Source: Eubacteriaceae bacterium (GTDB lineage: Bacteria; Bacillota; Clostridia; Eubacteriales; Eubacteriaceae). Taken from it: a DNA stretch of 34,438 nt. Each line of letters opens with the position of its first letter. The first letter of the stretch is position 1. The notes under the pieces are model-generated. The model was not told the DNA's origin and made no database searches. It saw only the letters and a list, made by a program, of their open reading frames with translations. Position numbers and translations under genes: made by a program. Shown here one piece after another: positions 1 to 6,003 of the stretch. The stretch spans positions 1 through 34,438 of the forward strand of contig JASGLP010000028.1 of assembly GCA_030156895.1 (NCBI GenBank), given 5' to 3'.

Positions 1-126
1 TGAGATTTTCTTTAATCATGAGAAAAAAGTGGCCTGATTTTGAAAGGAGTCATAACTAACGTTTTTTCATTTTGTGTCTTGACAAGCGTGTACATTATAG
101 CTGGTAACCGGTAACAGCCCTAAACA

Positions 127-179
127 CCCGGTACCAGGCCTATTTTGAGCATGGGGCAGAACCAGGCCTATCTTAACTT
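127..179. repeat. Degenerate intergenic repeat, copies 1 and 2
   Basis: Two partial copies of a short element lie upstream of the DUF1232 gene. One begins CCCGGTACCAGGCCTATTTT at 127. The other runs through ACCAGGCCTATCTTAACTT, ending at 179. Related copies occur at 1154-1177, 1565-1588 and 1981-2004. The core GGTGCCAGGC resembles half of the GGTGCCTGGCACC-type palindromes common in bacterial REP-like elements. The rest of 1-236 shows no gene that I can support. Confidence 0.55.
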
Positions 180-236
180 CGGTTTCTCTGAGATATCCAA
201 TGTAAGTAACTGGAAATAATTTAAAAGGAGATAAAA

Positions 237-1100
237 ATGTCAGAACTGATTACAAAAGCAGAACTAAAAGCATTTAAAGCATTTCTTAAAAATACTAAAC
301 TGGAAAAACAGGATTATAACAATGTTGATTATAACATTGTGAAAGAAGCTTTGCTGTTAAGTCCATTTGTTAATGAACGCCTGAAATTGACCCCACCTCA
401 GGAATCTGTGCAAAAAAACGATAACGGTGAGTATTATATCGAAACAGAGCAGGGAAACATTGCTTTTGAAGAAAAGTATTATCCGATGGTTTCATTAGCA
501 GTGGCTGGTGGTTTTATCGATGATGATTCAATCGGCTTTCTAAAAGAGATTTTAAACAAAATTGAACAATTTTTTAATAATCTAAAGAATTTCTCAAATG
601 AAGAAAAACGTATCAAAAAAAGTTTGATTGACTATATCGAAAACATCGATACGCAATACCTTAATATGAGAAAAGATATTATTAAAATTGAAGATAAGTA
701 TAACAACAAGATCGTTGAATTATTATTTCTGCTTCCGGATTTGACATTATATTTTATCAAGTTTTTATCTGATGCTGAAGTCCCCATTCGTTTAAAAAAT
801 AAAATTTTGCCGGCACTGCTCTACATTGTACTTCCGCTAGATATAATTCCCGAACAATTTTTGGGACCTATTGGGATGATTGATGATGTGTATGTGGCAT
901 TATTTGTAATTGTGGAGTTGTTATTTAACAGTGAACTATCAGATAAAATGTTAAAAAAGCATTGGCCCGGAAAAACTGAAGATTTTTTGTCATTGAAAGA
1001 AAGATTAACATCACTTTCTGATTTACTTGGCACTAATGTTGTTTATCTGATCAGGAAGAATTTTGAAGAGCGAAGCACAAAAACTTGTACAGCCATTTAA
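237..1100 (+). CDS. DUF1232 (YkvA-like) domain protein
   Basis: This 287-residue protein has a charged, lysine-rich N-terminal two thirds with helical or coiled-coil character around residues 100-150. A hydrophobic DUF1232/YkvA-type segment follows at residues 180-230, containing LPLDIIPE and IGMIDD, which match the family's conserved PlDliPd...G.iDD pattern. The family is membrane-associated and its biochemical role is not established. The start is set by AAAAGGAG a few bases before the ATG. The gene stands alone between repeat-rich intergenic stretches, so neighbours give no functional clue. The protein is longer than the usual roughly 100-150-residue family members because of the N-terminal extension, which I do not recognise. 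The domain call is fairly secure; the function is unknown. Confidence 0.75.
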   Translation: MSELITKAELKAFKAFLKNTKLEKQDYNNVDYNIVKEALLLSPFVNERLKLTPPQESVQKNDNGEYYIETEQGNIAFEEKYYPMVSLAVAGGFIDDDSIGFLKEILNKIEQFFNNLKNFSNEEKRIKKSLIDYIENIDTQYLNMRKDIIKIEDKYNNKIVELLFLLPDLTLYFIKFLSDAEVPIRLKNKILPALLYIVLPLDIIPEQFLGPIGMIDDVYVALFVIVELLFNSELSDKMLKKHWPGKTEDFLSLKERLTSLSDLLGTNVVYLIRKNFEERSTKTCTAI

Positions 1101-1153
1101 ACTGGTGATATTAATCTTAACCCGCTACCAGCCCAATCTCAACTTGGGTAGCC

Positions 1154-1177
1154 CCGGTGCCAGGCCTATCTTAACTT
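1154..1177. repeat. Degenerate intergenic repeat, copy 3
   Basis: CCGGTGCCAGGCCTATCTTAACTT-type copy directly downstream of the DUF1232 gene. It is the best-preserved member of the set found at 127-179, 1565-1588 and 1981-2004. Confidence 0.55.
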
Positions 1178-1238
1178 ATTAACTTAACTTATTGTTTGTC
1201 CACGCTCTTGAAGTTGGAAAGCTTATAAAACACGGTAA

Positions 1239-1267
1239 TTGCCATGCTAATAAGAATCACGTATAAT
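1239..1267 (+). promoter_or_regulatory. Promoter of the small toxin-like mRNA
   Basis: TTGCCA at 1239-1244, a 17-base spacer, and a perfect TATAAT at 1262-1267. Transcription should begin near 1274, inside the left arm of the inverted repeat at 1272-1300. Confidence 0.8.
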
Positions 1268-1330
1268 TAAGAAAGTGCTACATAAACGGTAGGCGGTTAA
1301 CCACTTCCAATTCGATTGGGGGTGATTTAC

Positions 1331-1402
1331 ATGGAATATCTTGTGATCTTAACAATTATATTGTTTTTGCTCAATGAGATTATATACAGTAAAAAACACT
1401 AA
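1331..1402 (+). CDS. Small hydrophobic peptide, probable type I toxin
   Basis: A 23-residue reading frame encodes an N-terminal MEYLV, a single hydrophobic helix (residues 4-19, rich in Ile and Leu) and a basic tail ending SKKH. This is the build of membrane-acting type I toxins such as Fst, TxpA and the small C. difficile toxins. The ribosome site GGGGGTGAT lies 5 bases upstream of the ATG. A consensus-like promoter precedes it, and a consensus promoter on the other strand drives an overlapping antisense RNA. The stop codon falls inside the shared terminator stem. I see no close sequence match to a named toxin from memory, so the assignment rests on architecture. A small non-toxic membrane peptide is the alternative. 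Confidence 0.65.
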   Translation: MEYLVILTIILFLLNEIIYSKKH

Positions 1403-1433
1403 CCGCACGCCCATGCTGAGTTAGTGTTTTTTT
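1391..1433. terminator. Bidirectional terminator shared by toxin mRNA and antisense RNA
   Basis: A 13-bp stem pairs AAAAAACACTAAC (1391-1403) with GTTAGTGTTTTTT (1420-1432) around a 16-base loop. It has a T-run on the plus side and an A-run that becomes a T-run on the minus side, so it can stop both convergent transcripts. Confidence 0.8.
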
Positions 1434-1481
1434 AAACCATTAATTAACCATCGGGCTAACCGTTTATCGGTAGCACTTTGT
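1391..1481 (-). ncRNA. Predicted antisense RNA (type I antitoxin-like)
   Basis: The consensus minus-strand promoter at 1488-1516 should start a transcript near 1481 that ends at the shared terminator, giving an RNA of roughly 90 bases. It overlaps the 3' part of the plus-strand toxin mRNA. Its 5' leader is nearly the same sequence as the toxin mRNA leader, which is a feature of this locus. Transcription is inferred from promoter and terminator only. Confidence 0.6.
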
Positions 1482-1487
1482 AATTTA

Positions 1488-1516
1488 ATTATAAATCCAT
1501 TGCCGAATATTGTCAA
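1488..1516 (-). promoter_or_regulatory. Consensus promoter of the antisense RNA
   Basis: Read on the minus strand: TTGACA (1516-1511), exactly 17 bases, TATAAT (1493-1488). This is a perfect sigma-70/sigma-A type promoter and stronger than the plus-strand one, as expected for an antitoxin RNA. Confidence 0.85.
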
Positions 1517-1564
1517 GATAGGGTAAAATGACAGGTGGATGCGGTTGGCCTTGAGAAAGTGAGG

Positions 1565-1588
1565 GGCGGTGCCAGTCCTATCTTAACT
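1565..1588. repeat. Degenerate intergenic repeat, copy 4
   Basis: GGCGGTGCCAGTCCTATCTT followed by AACT; a diverged copy of the element at 1154-1177. It sits just upstream of the ribosome site of the next gene. Confidence 0.45.
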
Positions 1589-1609
1589 AAGACAAAACGG
1601 AGGTGTAAA

Positions 1610-1945
1610 ATGAACGAATCAATCTTAATCCTTATCATATATGGAATGACTGCAATGATAATGATCGCCATTGGTATTACCCAGTTAAGAAGTAAAAAAC
1701 CGGTCGGATTTTATTCTGGAGAACGAGCTCCAAGAGAAGATGAAATAAGAGATGTTCGAGCCTGGAATAAGAAACATGGCATGATGTGGCTGATTTATGG
1801 CATAATCATTATGGTTTCATGGTTTCTGGGCGCCATGATTGGCGATTCAGCGTTTTCTCTGATCCCATTTTGTGGGGGATTATTGATACCAATTGTTGTG
1901 ATGATTTACTATCATCATAGACTGATTAAATTATACCGAAAATAA
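1610..1945 (+). CDS. Small three-helix membrane protein
   Basis: A 111-residue protein with hydrophobic helices at about residues 3-24, 58-77 and 80-100. Between helices 1 and 2 is a conserved-looking cytoplasmic loop containing GFYSGE, a DEIRDVRAWNKKHG stretch and MMWLIYG. I recall similar uncharacterised small membrane proteins in Clostridia, but no function is known to me. The start is set by GGAGGTG 5 bases before the ATG at 1610. An in-frame ATG at 1535 has no ribosome site and would read through repeat DNA, so it was not used. The gene lies alone between repeat copies. Confidence 0.7.
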   Translation: MNESILILIIYGMTAMIMIAIGITQLRSKKPVGFYSGERAPREDEIRDVRAWNKKHGMMWLIYGIIIMVSWFLGAMIGDSAFSLIPFCGGLLIPIVVMIYYHHRLIKLYRK

Positions 1946-1980
1946 AAAAACCGCGAATTATGAGGGTCGGTGCTAGACAT

Positions 1981-2004
1981 CCGGTGCCTGGCCAATCTTA
2001 ACTT
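1981..2004. repeat. Degenerate intergenic repeat, copy 5
   Basis: CCGGTGCCTGGCCAATCTTA then ACTT. It runs directly into the 62-bp direct repeat that starts at 2000. It is preceded at 1963-1972 by AGGGTCGGTG, which also occurs at 3583-3592. Confidence 0.5.
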
Positions 2005-2061
2005 CGTTCGGATATGTCTGATTGAACATACCCCCGAATACCGGGAGAAATATATGTAGCT
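2000..2061 (+). repeat. 62-bp direct repeat, left copy
   Basis: Starts AACTTCGTTCG and ends AATATATGTAGCT. It differs from the copy at 3667-3728 at two positions only (60 of 62 identical). The two copies bracket the AlbA_2-domain gene. Confidence 0.9.
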
Positions 2062-2127
2062 TGTATTACGCCTGCTTAACTTAATATTTTAATGCAAATA
2101 ACTGATCGATATAGCAAAGGAGTAACA

Positions 2128-3552
2128 ATGGAAGAGCTGTTTACAGGAGAATCCAAAAACATTGAATATAAAAGGGAAATACCAAGAAATAGTGCCAAAT
2201 ATATGAAAACAATCGTTGCCTTTGCCAACGGAAAGGGTGGGAAAATTGTTTTTGGTATTGAGGATCAAACCGGTGAAATTATTGGAATAGACCGGGATGT
2301 TGTCTTTCAGCAAATGGATGCCATTACCAATGCGATTTCCGATAGCTGCCAGCCGACAATTATTCCAGATGTTACTTTGCGCACTATTGAGGATAAAACA
2401 ATGATTGTTGTGGAAATCACTGCCGGAAGACAGCAGCCCTATTTTATTAAAGCACTTGGTTTACAGGCAGGCACCTACATTAGAGTTGCCGGTACAACTC
2501 GGCCTGTCGAGGACTACATGTTAAAGGAATTAATCTTACTGGGACAGAATCGTCATTATGATCAGGAACCATGTGAAAATATTAGTGTGACGAATGTCGA
2601 AATTGATCAGCTATGTGAGAATTTAAAGCATGTCGCAATCAAAAATACGCGTTCAGATGAAGATATATCACAGGTTAGGGATATTTCTAAAAATACGCTG
2701 TTAACGTGGGGTCTTCTAACAGAAATTAATGGAAAACTTATCCCGACTAAAGCTTTTACACTTCTTTCTGAACAATTTACCACCTCACCTCTTATCCAGT
2801 GTGCCATTTTTAAGGGAAGAGATCGTTCTGTATTCGTAGATCGGCGTGAAATAAGCGGTCCAATTCAGGATCAGGTTGAAGGTGCCTTCCAATATATACT
2901 GGAAAAAATAAACCTCGGTGCCCAAATTAAAGGCTTATATCGACATGACATTTACGAACTGCCAATTGGCAGTATTCGCGAATTGATTGCTAATGCTGTG
3001 GCACACCGATCTTATCTGGAACCGGGAAATATTCAGGTTTCCTTATATGATGATCGGCTGGAAATTACTTCTCCAGGAATGCTTTTAAATGGTGTTTCCA
3101 TTGAAAAGATGAAACAGGGCTATTCCAAAATCAGGAATCGCGCAATCTGCAATGCTTTTTCTTATATGAAAATTATCGAACAGTGGGGAAGTGGGATTCC
3201 CAGAATTATAAATGAATGTAGTGAATATAGTCTAAAAGAACCAGAACTGATTGATCTGGATGGTGATTTTCGGGTGAATTTGTATCGGTTGAGCCTTTCA
3301 ACATCTGTCCAAACAAACCAAACAAACCAAACAAACCAAACAAACCAAACTCTATTGTCTGAACCGGAAACAGCCCTCTTAAAACTGATTGAAGGTCATC
3401 CCAAAATGACGAATGCAGAAATGGCACAAGAACTGCAGTGGAACATCAGTAGGGTCAAGTATTATTTACAGAAAATGAAAAAAGATGGTCTAATTCAACG
3501 TTTTGGAACTGTCCATAATGGTTACTGGAAAGTATATAGTCCACTTACATGA
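2128..3552 (+). CDS. AlbA_2 (Schlafen-type AAA_4) / RecG-like ATP-binding transcriptional regulator
   Basis: A 474-residue protein. The N-terminal 130 residues carry the AlbA_2/Schlafen-type domain (GESKNIEYKRE, then AFANGKGGKIVFGIED). A central-to-C-terminal GHKL-like region follows (IRELIANAVAHRSY, DDRLEITSPG, IEQWGSGIPRI), and the protein ends in a winged-helix domain (MTNAEMAQELQWNISRVKYYL). This is the architecture usually annotated as 'ATP-dependent DNA helicase RecG-related' or 'divergent AAA' regulator; helicase motifs are absent. A TNQ tripeptide repeat joins the last two domains. The start at 2128 follows AAAGGAG; an ATG at 2092 has no ribosome site. A 62-bp direct repeat lies on each side, suggesting the gene moved or duplicated as a unit. 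The DNA or RNA target is unknown. Confidence 0.8.
   Translation: MEELFTGESKNIEYKREIPRNSAKYMKTIVAFANGKGGKIVFGIEDQTGEIIGIDRDVVFQQMDAITNAISDSCQPTIIPDVTLRTIEDKTMIVVEITAGRQQPYFIKALGLQAGTYIRVAGTTRPVEDYMLKELILLGQNRHYDQEPCENISVTNVEIDQLCENLKHVAIKNTRSDEDISQVRDISKNTLLTWGLLTEINGKLIPTKAFTLLSEQFTTSPLIQCAIFKGRDRSVFVDRREISGPIQDQVEGAFQYILEKINLGAQIKGLYRHDIYELPIGSIRELIANAVAHRSYLEPGNIQVSLYDDRLEITSPGMLLNGVSIEKMKQGYSKIRNRAICNAFSYMKIIEQWGSGIPRIINECSEYSLKEPELIDLDGDFRVNLYRLSLSTSVQTNQTNQTNQTNQTLLSEPETALLKLIEGHPKMTNAEMAQELQWNISRVKYYLQKMKKDGLIQRFGTVHNGYWKVYSPLT
3311..3350 (+). repeat. In-frame 9-bp microsatellite (TNQ repeat)
   Basis: Four full copies of AAACAAACC plus a partial copy, encoding TNQTNQTNQTNQT in the linker of the AlbA_2 protein. 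The unit is a multiple of three, so copy-number change alters linker length without breaking the frame. Confidence 0.9.
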
Positions 3553-3583
3553 GGCAAGACTGATGAAGATATGCAAACACACA

Positions 3584-3620
3584 GGGTCGGTGGTGTTGTG
3601 CACTTTGAGCCCACCGACCC
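3584..3620. terminator. Strong intergenic hairpin after the AlbA_2 gene
   Basis: A perfect 10-bp stem pairs GGGTCGGTGG (3584-3593) with CCACCGACCC (3611-3620) around a 17-base loop. There is no T-run, so it may act in mRNA stability or be part of the repeat element rather than an intrinsic terminator. Its left arm overlaps AGGGTCGGTG, which is also present at 1963-1972. Confidence 0.5.
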
Positions 3621-3666
3621 GGTGATAGAAACCTCTGTGGGACGTCAAACTTTCGTACTGGATCCC

Positions 3667-3728
3667 AACTTCGTTCGAATATGTCTGATTGAACATAGCC
3701 CCGAATACCGGGAGAAATATATGTAGCT
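3667..3728 (+). repeat. 62-bp direct repeat, right copy
   Basis: Second copy of the repeat at 2000-2061, in the same orientation, with two substitutions. It lies just upstream of the Nim-type flavoprotein gene. Confidence 0.9.
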
Positions 3729-3765
3729 GGCTATCGATAAAAAAACTAAACTTTGGAGGACAAAC

Positions 3766-4245
3766 ATGTTTCCTGAAATGAGAAGATTTAAACAGCAAGT
3801 GTCAGAAAGTGACTGCCAGAAAATATTAACAGAAGAAAAAAGAGCGGCATTTTCAGTGATCGACCATGACGGCTATCCCTATACAATCCCCATCAATTTT
3901 TACTATGATGAAAATGATCATCGGATTTACCTCCACAGCGCCAAAGCAGGACATAAAATGGATGCCCTCAAAAACTGCGATAAGGTCTGTTTAACGACCT
4001 GGAATCAGGGCTTTAAAAAAGATGGCGACTGGGAGTGGAATGCCACCAGTGTGGTGGTTTTTGGTAAGATAAAATTTGTCGAAGACCAAAAGCTTATCAG
4101 CGATCGACTAAGAAAGATGGCCAGCAAATATTATCCAAATCAGGCCGAAGTTGAAGCCGGGATGACAAGTCCGGCCTTTAATCATGTTCAAATGCTGGCA
4201 ATCGAGATCGAACACATGACCGGCAAACTAGTCAACGAAAAATAA
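3766..4245 (+). CDS. Pyridoxamine 5'-phosphate oxidase-like flavoprotein (NimA-type)
   Basis: A 159-residue protein of the PNPOx-like split-barrel family, the NimA-related group that typically begins MF.EMRR.KQ. Family features seen are the FSVIDHDGYPYTIPINFYYD strand pair (residues 26-45), the IYLHSAKAGHKMD flavin-binding segment (residues 51-63) and SVVVFGKIKFV. Relatives bind FMN or similar cofactors, and some reduce nitroimidazoles; the substrate here is unknown. The start is fixed by TTGGAGGA before the ATG. It ends 41 bases before hsdM in the same direction, so they could share a transcript, though the functional link is unclear. Confidence 0.85.
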   Translation: MFPEMRRFKQQVSESDCQKILTEEKRAAFSVIDHDGYPYTIPINFYYDENDHRIYLHSAKAGHKMDALKNCDKVCLTTWNQGFKKDGDWEWNATSVVVFGKIKFVEDQKLISDRLRKMASKYYPNQAEVEAGMTSPAFNHVQMLAIEIEHMTGKLVNEK

Positions 4246-4286
4246 GCGCCACCCCAACTTCACCCCAACTGAGAAAGGAATCAACC

Positions 4287-5885
4287 ATGTCAGAAAACTT
4301 GCAATCCATCACATCCAAACTCTGGGCCATGGCCAACGAACTGCGGGGCAACATGGACGCCGGAGAATTTAAAAACTACATCCTGGCCTTTATGTTCTAC
4401 CGCTATCTGTCCGACCATCAGGCCCAATATCTGCAGTCCAACCACGTCCTCGATCTACATGACGGCCAATCCCTCAATCAAGCCTACCAGGAGCAAGCCA
4501 AGGGGGAGGATCTGGCCGATTATCTGGATGATATCTCATCAAGCCTGGGCTACGCCATCGAGCCCCAGGACACCTGGGCGTCCCTGATCGAAAAAATCAA
4601 TAACAGCCAGGTCATTCCCTCGGATTACCAGACCCTCTTCGATCACTTTAACAAAAACGTGGAGTTAAACAAGGACGGCGCCCAGGATTTTAGGGGGGTC
4701 TTTAACGATATCAATCTGGGCGATTCAAGACTGGGTTCATCCACCACGGCCCGGGCCAAATCCCTCAACAATATCGTCAAGCTGGTGGATACCATCGACT
4801 ATCACAACCAGGATGGCCGCGATATTCTGGGCGAAATCTACGAGTACCTGATCGGTCAGTTTGCCGCCTCGGCCGGAAAAAAAGGGGGAGAGTTCTACAC
4901 CCCTCACCAGGTCAGCCGGATTCTGGCCAAGCTGGTCACCGTCAACCGCAGCCTGACGGAGGGGTCTTTTAGCCTCTATGACCCGACCATGGGCTCGGGC
5001 TCGCTTTTGTTAACCGTCCGCAATGAGCTGCCCGGGGGCGATCAGACCGGGGCCATTAAATTCTATGGCCAGGAATTAAACACCACCACCTACAATCTGG
5101 CGCGGATGAATCTGATGATGCACGGCGTTTCCTACATCAATATGACCCTCCACAATGCCGATACCCTGGAGGATGACTGGCCGGACGGTCCCGATGCCCA
5201 AGGCATCGATCATCCCCGCAGCTTTGATGCGGTGGTGGCCAATCCGCCCTATTCAGCCAAATGGGATAACGACCCCCGTAAACTCAAAGATCAGCGCTTT
5301 CAGGAATTCGGCAAGCTGGCGCCGGCCTCCAAAGCCGATTACGCCTTTATCCTCCACAGCCTCTATCATTTAAACAATGGCGGCACCATGGCCATTGTCC
5401 TGCCCCATGGGGTCTTGTTCCGGGGGGCGGCGGAAGGGGAAATCCGCAAACAACTCATCGCCAAGAATGCCCTGGATGCAGTGATCGGCTTGCCGGCCAA
5501 TCTCTTTTATGGCACCTCCATCCCCACCACTATTCTGGTCTTTAAGAAAAACCGGCCGAGCAAGGATATCCTCTTTATCGACGCCAGCCAGGATTACGAA
5601 AAGGGCAAGAATCAGAACAATCTCTCTGACGCCAATATCGATAAAATCATCGACACCTACAAAGCCCGCCAGGATGTGGAAAAATACGCCCACCTGGCCG
5701 CAATTGAAGAAATCGAAGACAATGATTTTAACCTCAATATCCCCAGATACGTAGACACCTTTGAGGAAGAAGAAGCAATCGACCTGGATCAAATCAATCG
5801 CCTGCTTAAAGAAGACGATCTGGCCATCGCTAAGCTGGAGCAGGAGATTAATGAACAGCTTAGGATGCTTGGGGTTGAGGTGTAA
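4287..5885 (+). CDS. hsdM: Type I restriction-modification DNA methyltransferase subunit
   Basis: A 532-residue HsdM. The N-terminal helical HsdM_N domain (about residues 1-150) is followed by the N6-adenine methyltransferase fold. It has GGEFYTPHQVSRIL near residue 200, the AdoMet motif DPTMGSGSLLL starting at D232, and the catalytic NPPY at 319-322. Length and motifs are complete, so the enzyme looks intact. It needs HsdS to choose a target and HsdR to cleave, and neither lies in this window; the next gene is a TerB-type protein. The codons are clearly more GC-rich than in neighbouring genes (many GCC, CTG, GGC, ATC), which suggests separate acquisition. The start follows GAAAGGAA. It may methylate with a distant HsdS or be a relic of a lost operon. 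Confidence 0.95.
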   Translation: MSENLQSITSKLWAMANELRGNMDAGEFKNYILAFMFYRYLSDHQAQYLQSNHVLDLHDGQSLNQAYQEQAKGEDLADYLDDISSSLGYAIEPQDTWASLIEKINNSQVIPSDYQTLFDHFNKNVELNKDGAQDFRGVFNDINLGDSRLGSSTTARAKSLNNIVKLVDTIDYHNQDGRDILGEIYEYLIGQFAASAGKKGGEFYTPHQVSRILAKLVTVNRSLTEGSFSLYDPTMGSGSLLLTVRNELPGGDQTGAIKFYGQELNTTTYNLARMNLMMHGVSYINMTLHNADTLEDDWPDGPDAQGIDHPRSFDAVVANPPYSAKWDNDPRKLKDQRFQEFGKLAPASKADYAFILHSLYHLNNGGTMAIVLPHGVLFRGAAEGEIRKQLIAKNALDAVIGLPANLFYGTSIPTTILVFKKNRPSKDILFIDASQDYEKGKNQNNLSDANIDKIIDTYKARQDVEKYAHLAAIEEIEDNDFNLNIPRYVDTFEEEEAIDLDQINRLLKEDDLAIAKLEQEINEQLRMLGVEV

Positions 5886-5897
5886 GGGGAGAATAAG

Positions 5898-5921
5898 TGA
5901 TAATTATCTATTTAATTATCA
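5898..5921. other. AT-rich hairpin after hsdM
   Basis: TGATAATTA (5898-5906) pairs with TAATTATCA (5913-5921) over a 6-base loop. A possible mRNA 3' structure or operator; it has no T-run. Confidence 0.4.
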
Positions 5922-5956
5922 TACAGGTCAGTGACACGTGGTGCAGATGTGATAAC

Positions 5957-5985
5957 TTGACTGTCGACCACCCCGAAACTATAAC
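5957..5985 (+). promoter_or_regulatory. Promoter of the TerB/ATPase/helicase operon
   Basis: TTGACT (5957-5962), a 17-base spacer, TATAAC (5980-5985). Transcription would start near 5992, leaving a very short leader before the ATG at 6004. It indicates that the three-gene operon is transcribed independently of hsdM. Confidence 0.65.
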
Positions 5986-6003
5986 CCAGAAAGAAGGCTT
6001 ACT

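Larger units (their letters stand above)
1272..1479. repeat. Imperfect inverted repeat around the type I TA-like locus
   Basis: The left arm (1272-1300) begins AAAGTGCTACATAAACGG. The right arm (1444-1479), read on the minus strand, begins AAAGTGCTACCGATAAACGG. Both continue to a GGTTAA block. Because each arm lies just downstream of its own promoter, the two convergent transcripts should carry nearly identical 5' leaders. Confidence 0.75.

Noticed and set aside
79-107. TTGACA at 79-84 as promoter for the DUF1232 gene
   Set aside because: The nearest TATA-like box (TATAGC) is only 11 bases away, too close for a functional pair.
1535-1609. Upstream ATG extension of the small membrane protein
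   Set aside because: There is no ribosome site, and the extension would translate repeat DNA; the GGAGGTG-ATG at 1610 is clearly better.
3311-3350. CRISPR-like short repeats
   Set aside because: The units are contiguous 9-mers without spacers and lie inside a coding frame.
3206-3427. Antisense frame with repeated GLF residues
   Set aside because: It is only the reverse reading of the TNQ microsatellite within the AlbA_2 gene; no ribosome site.
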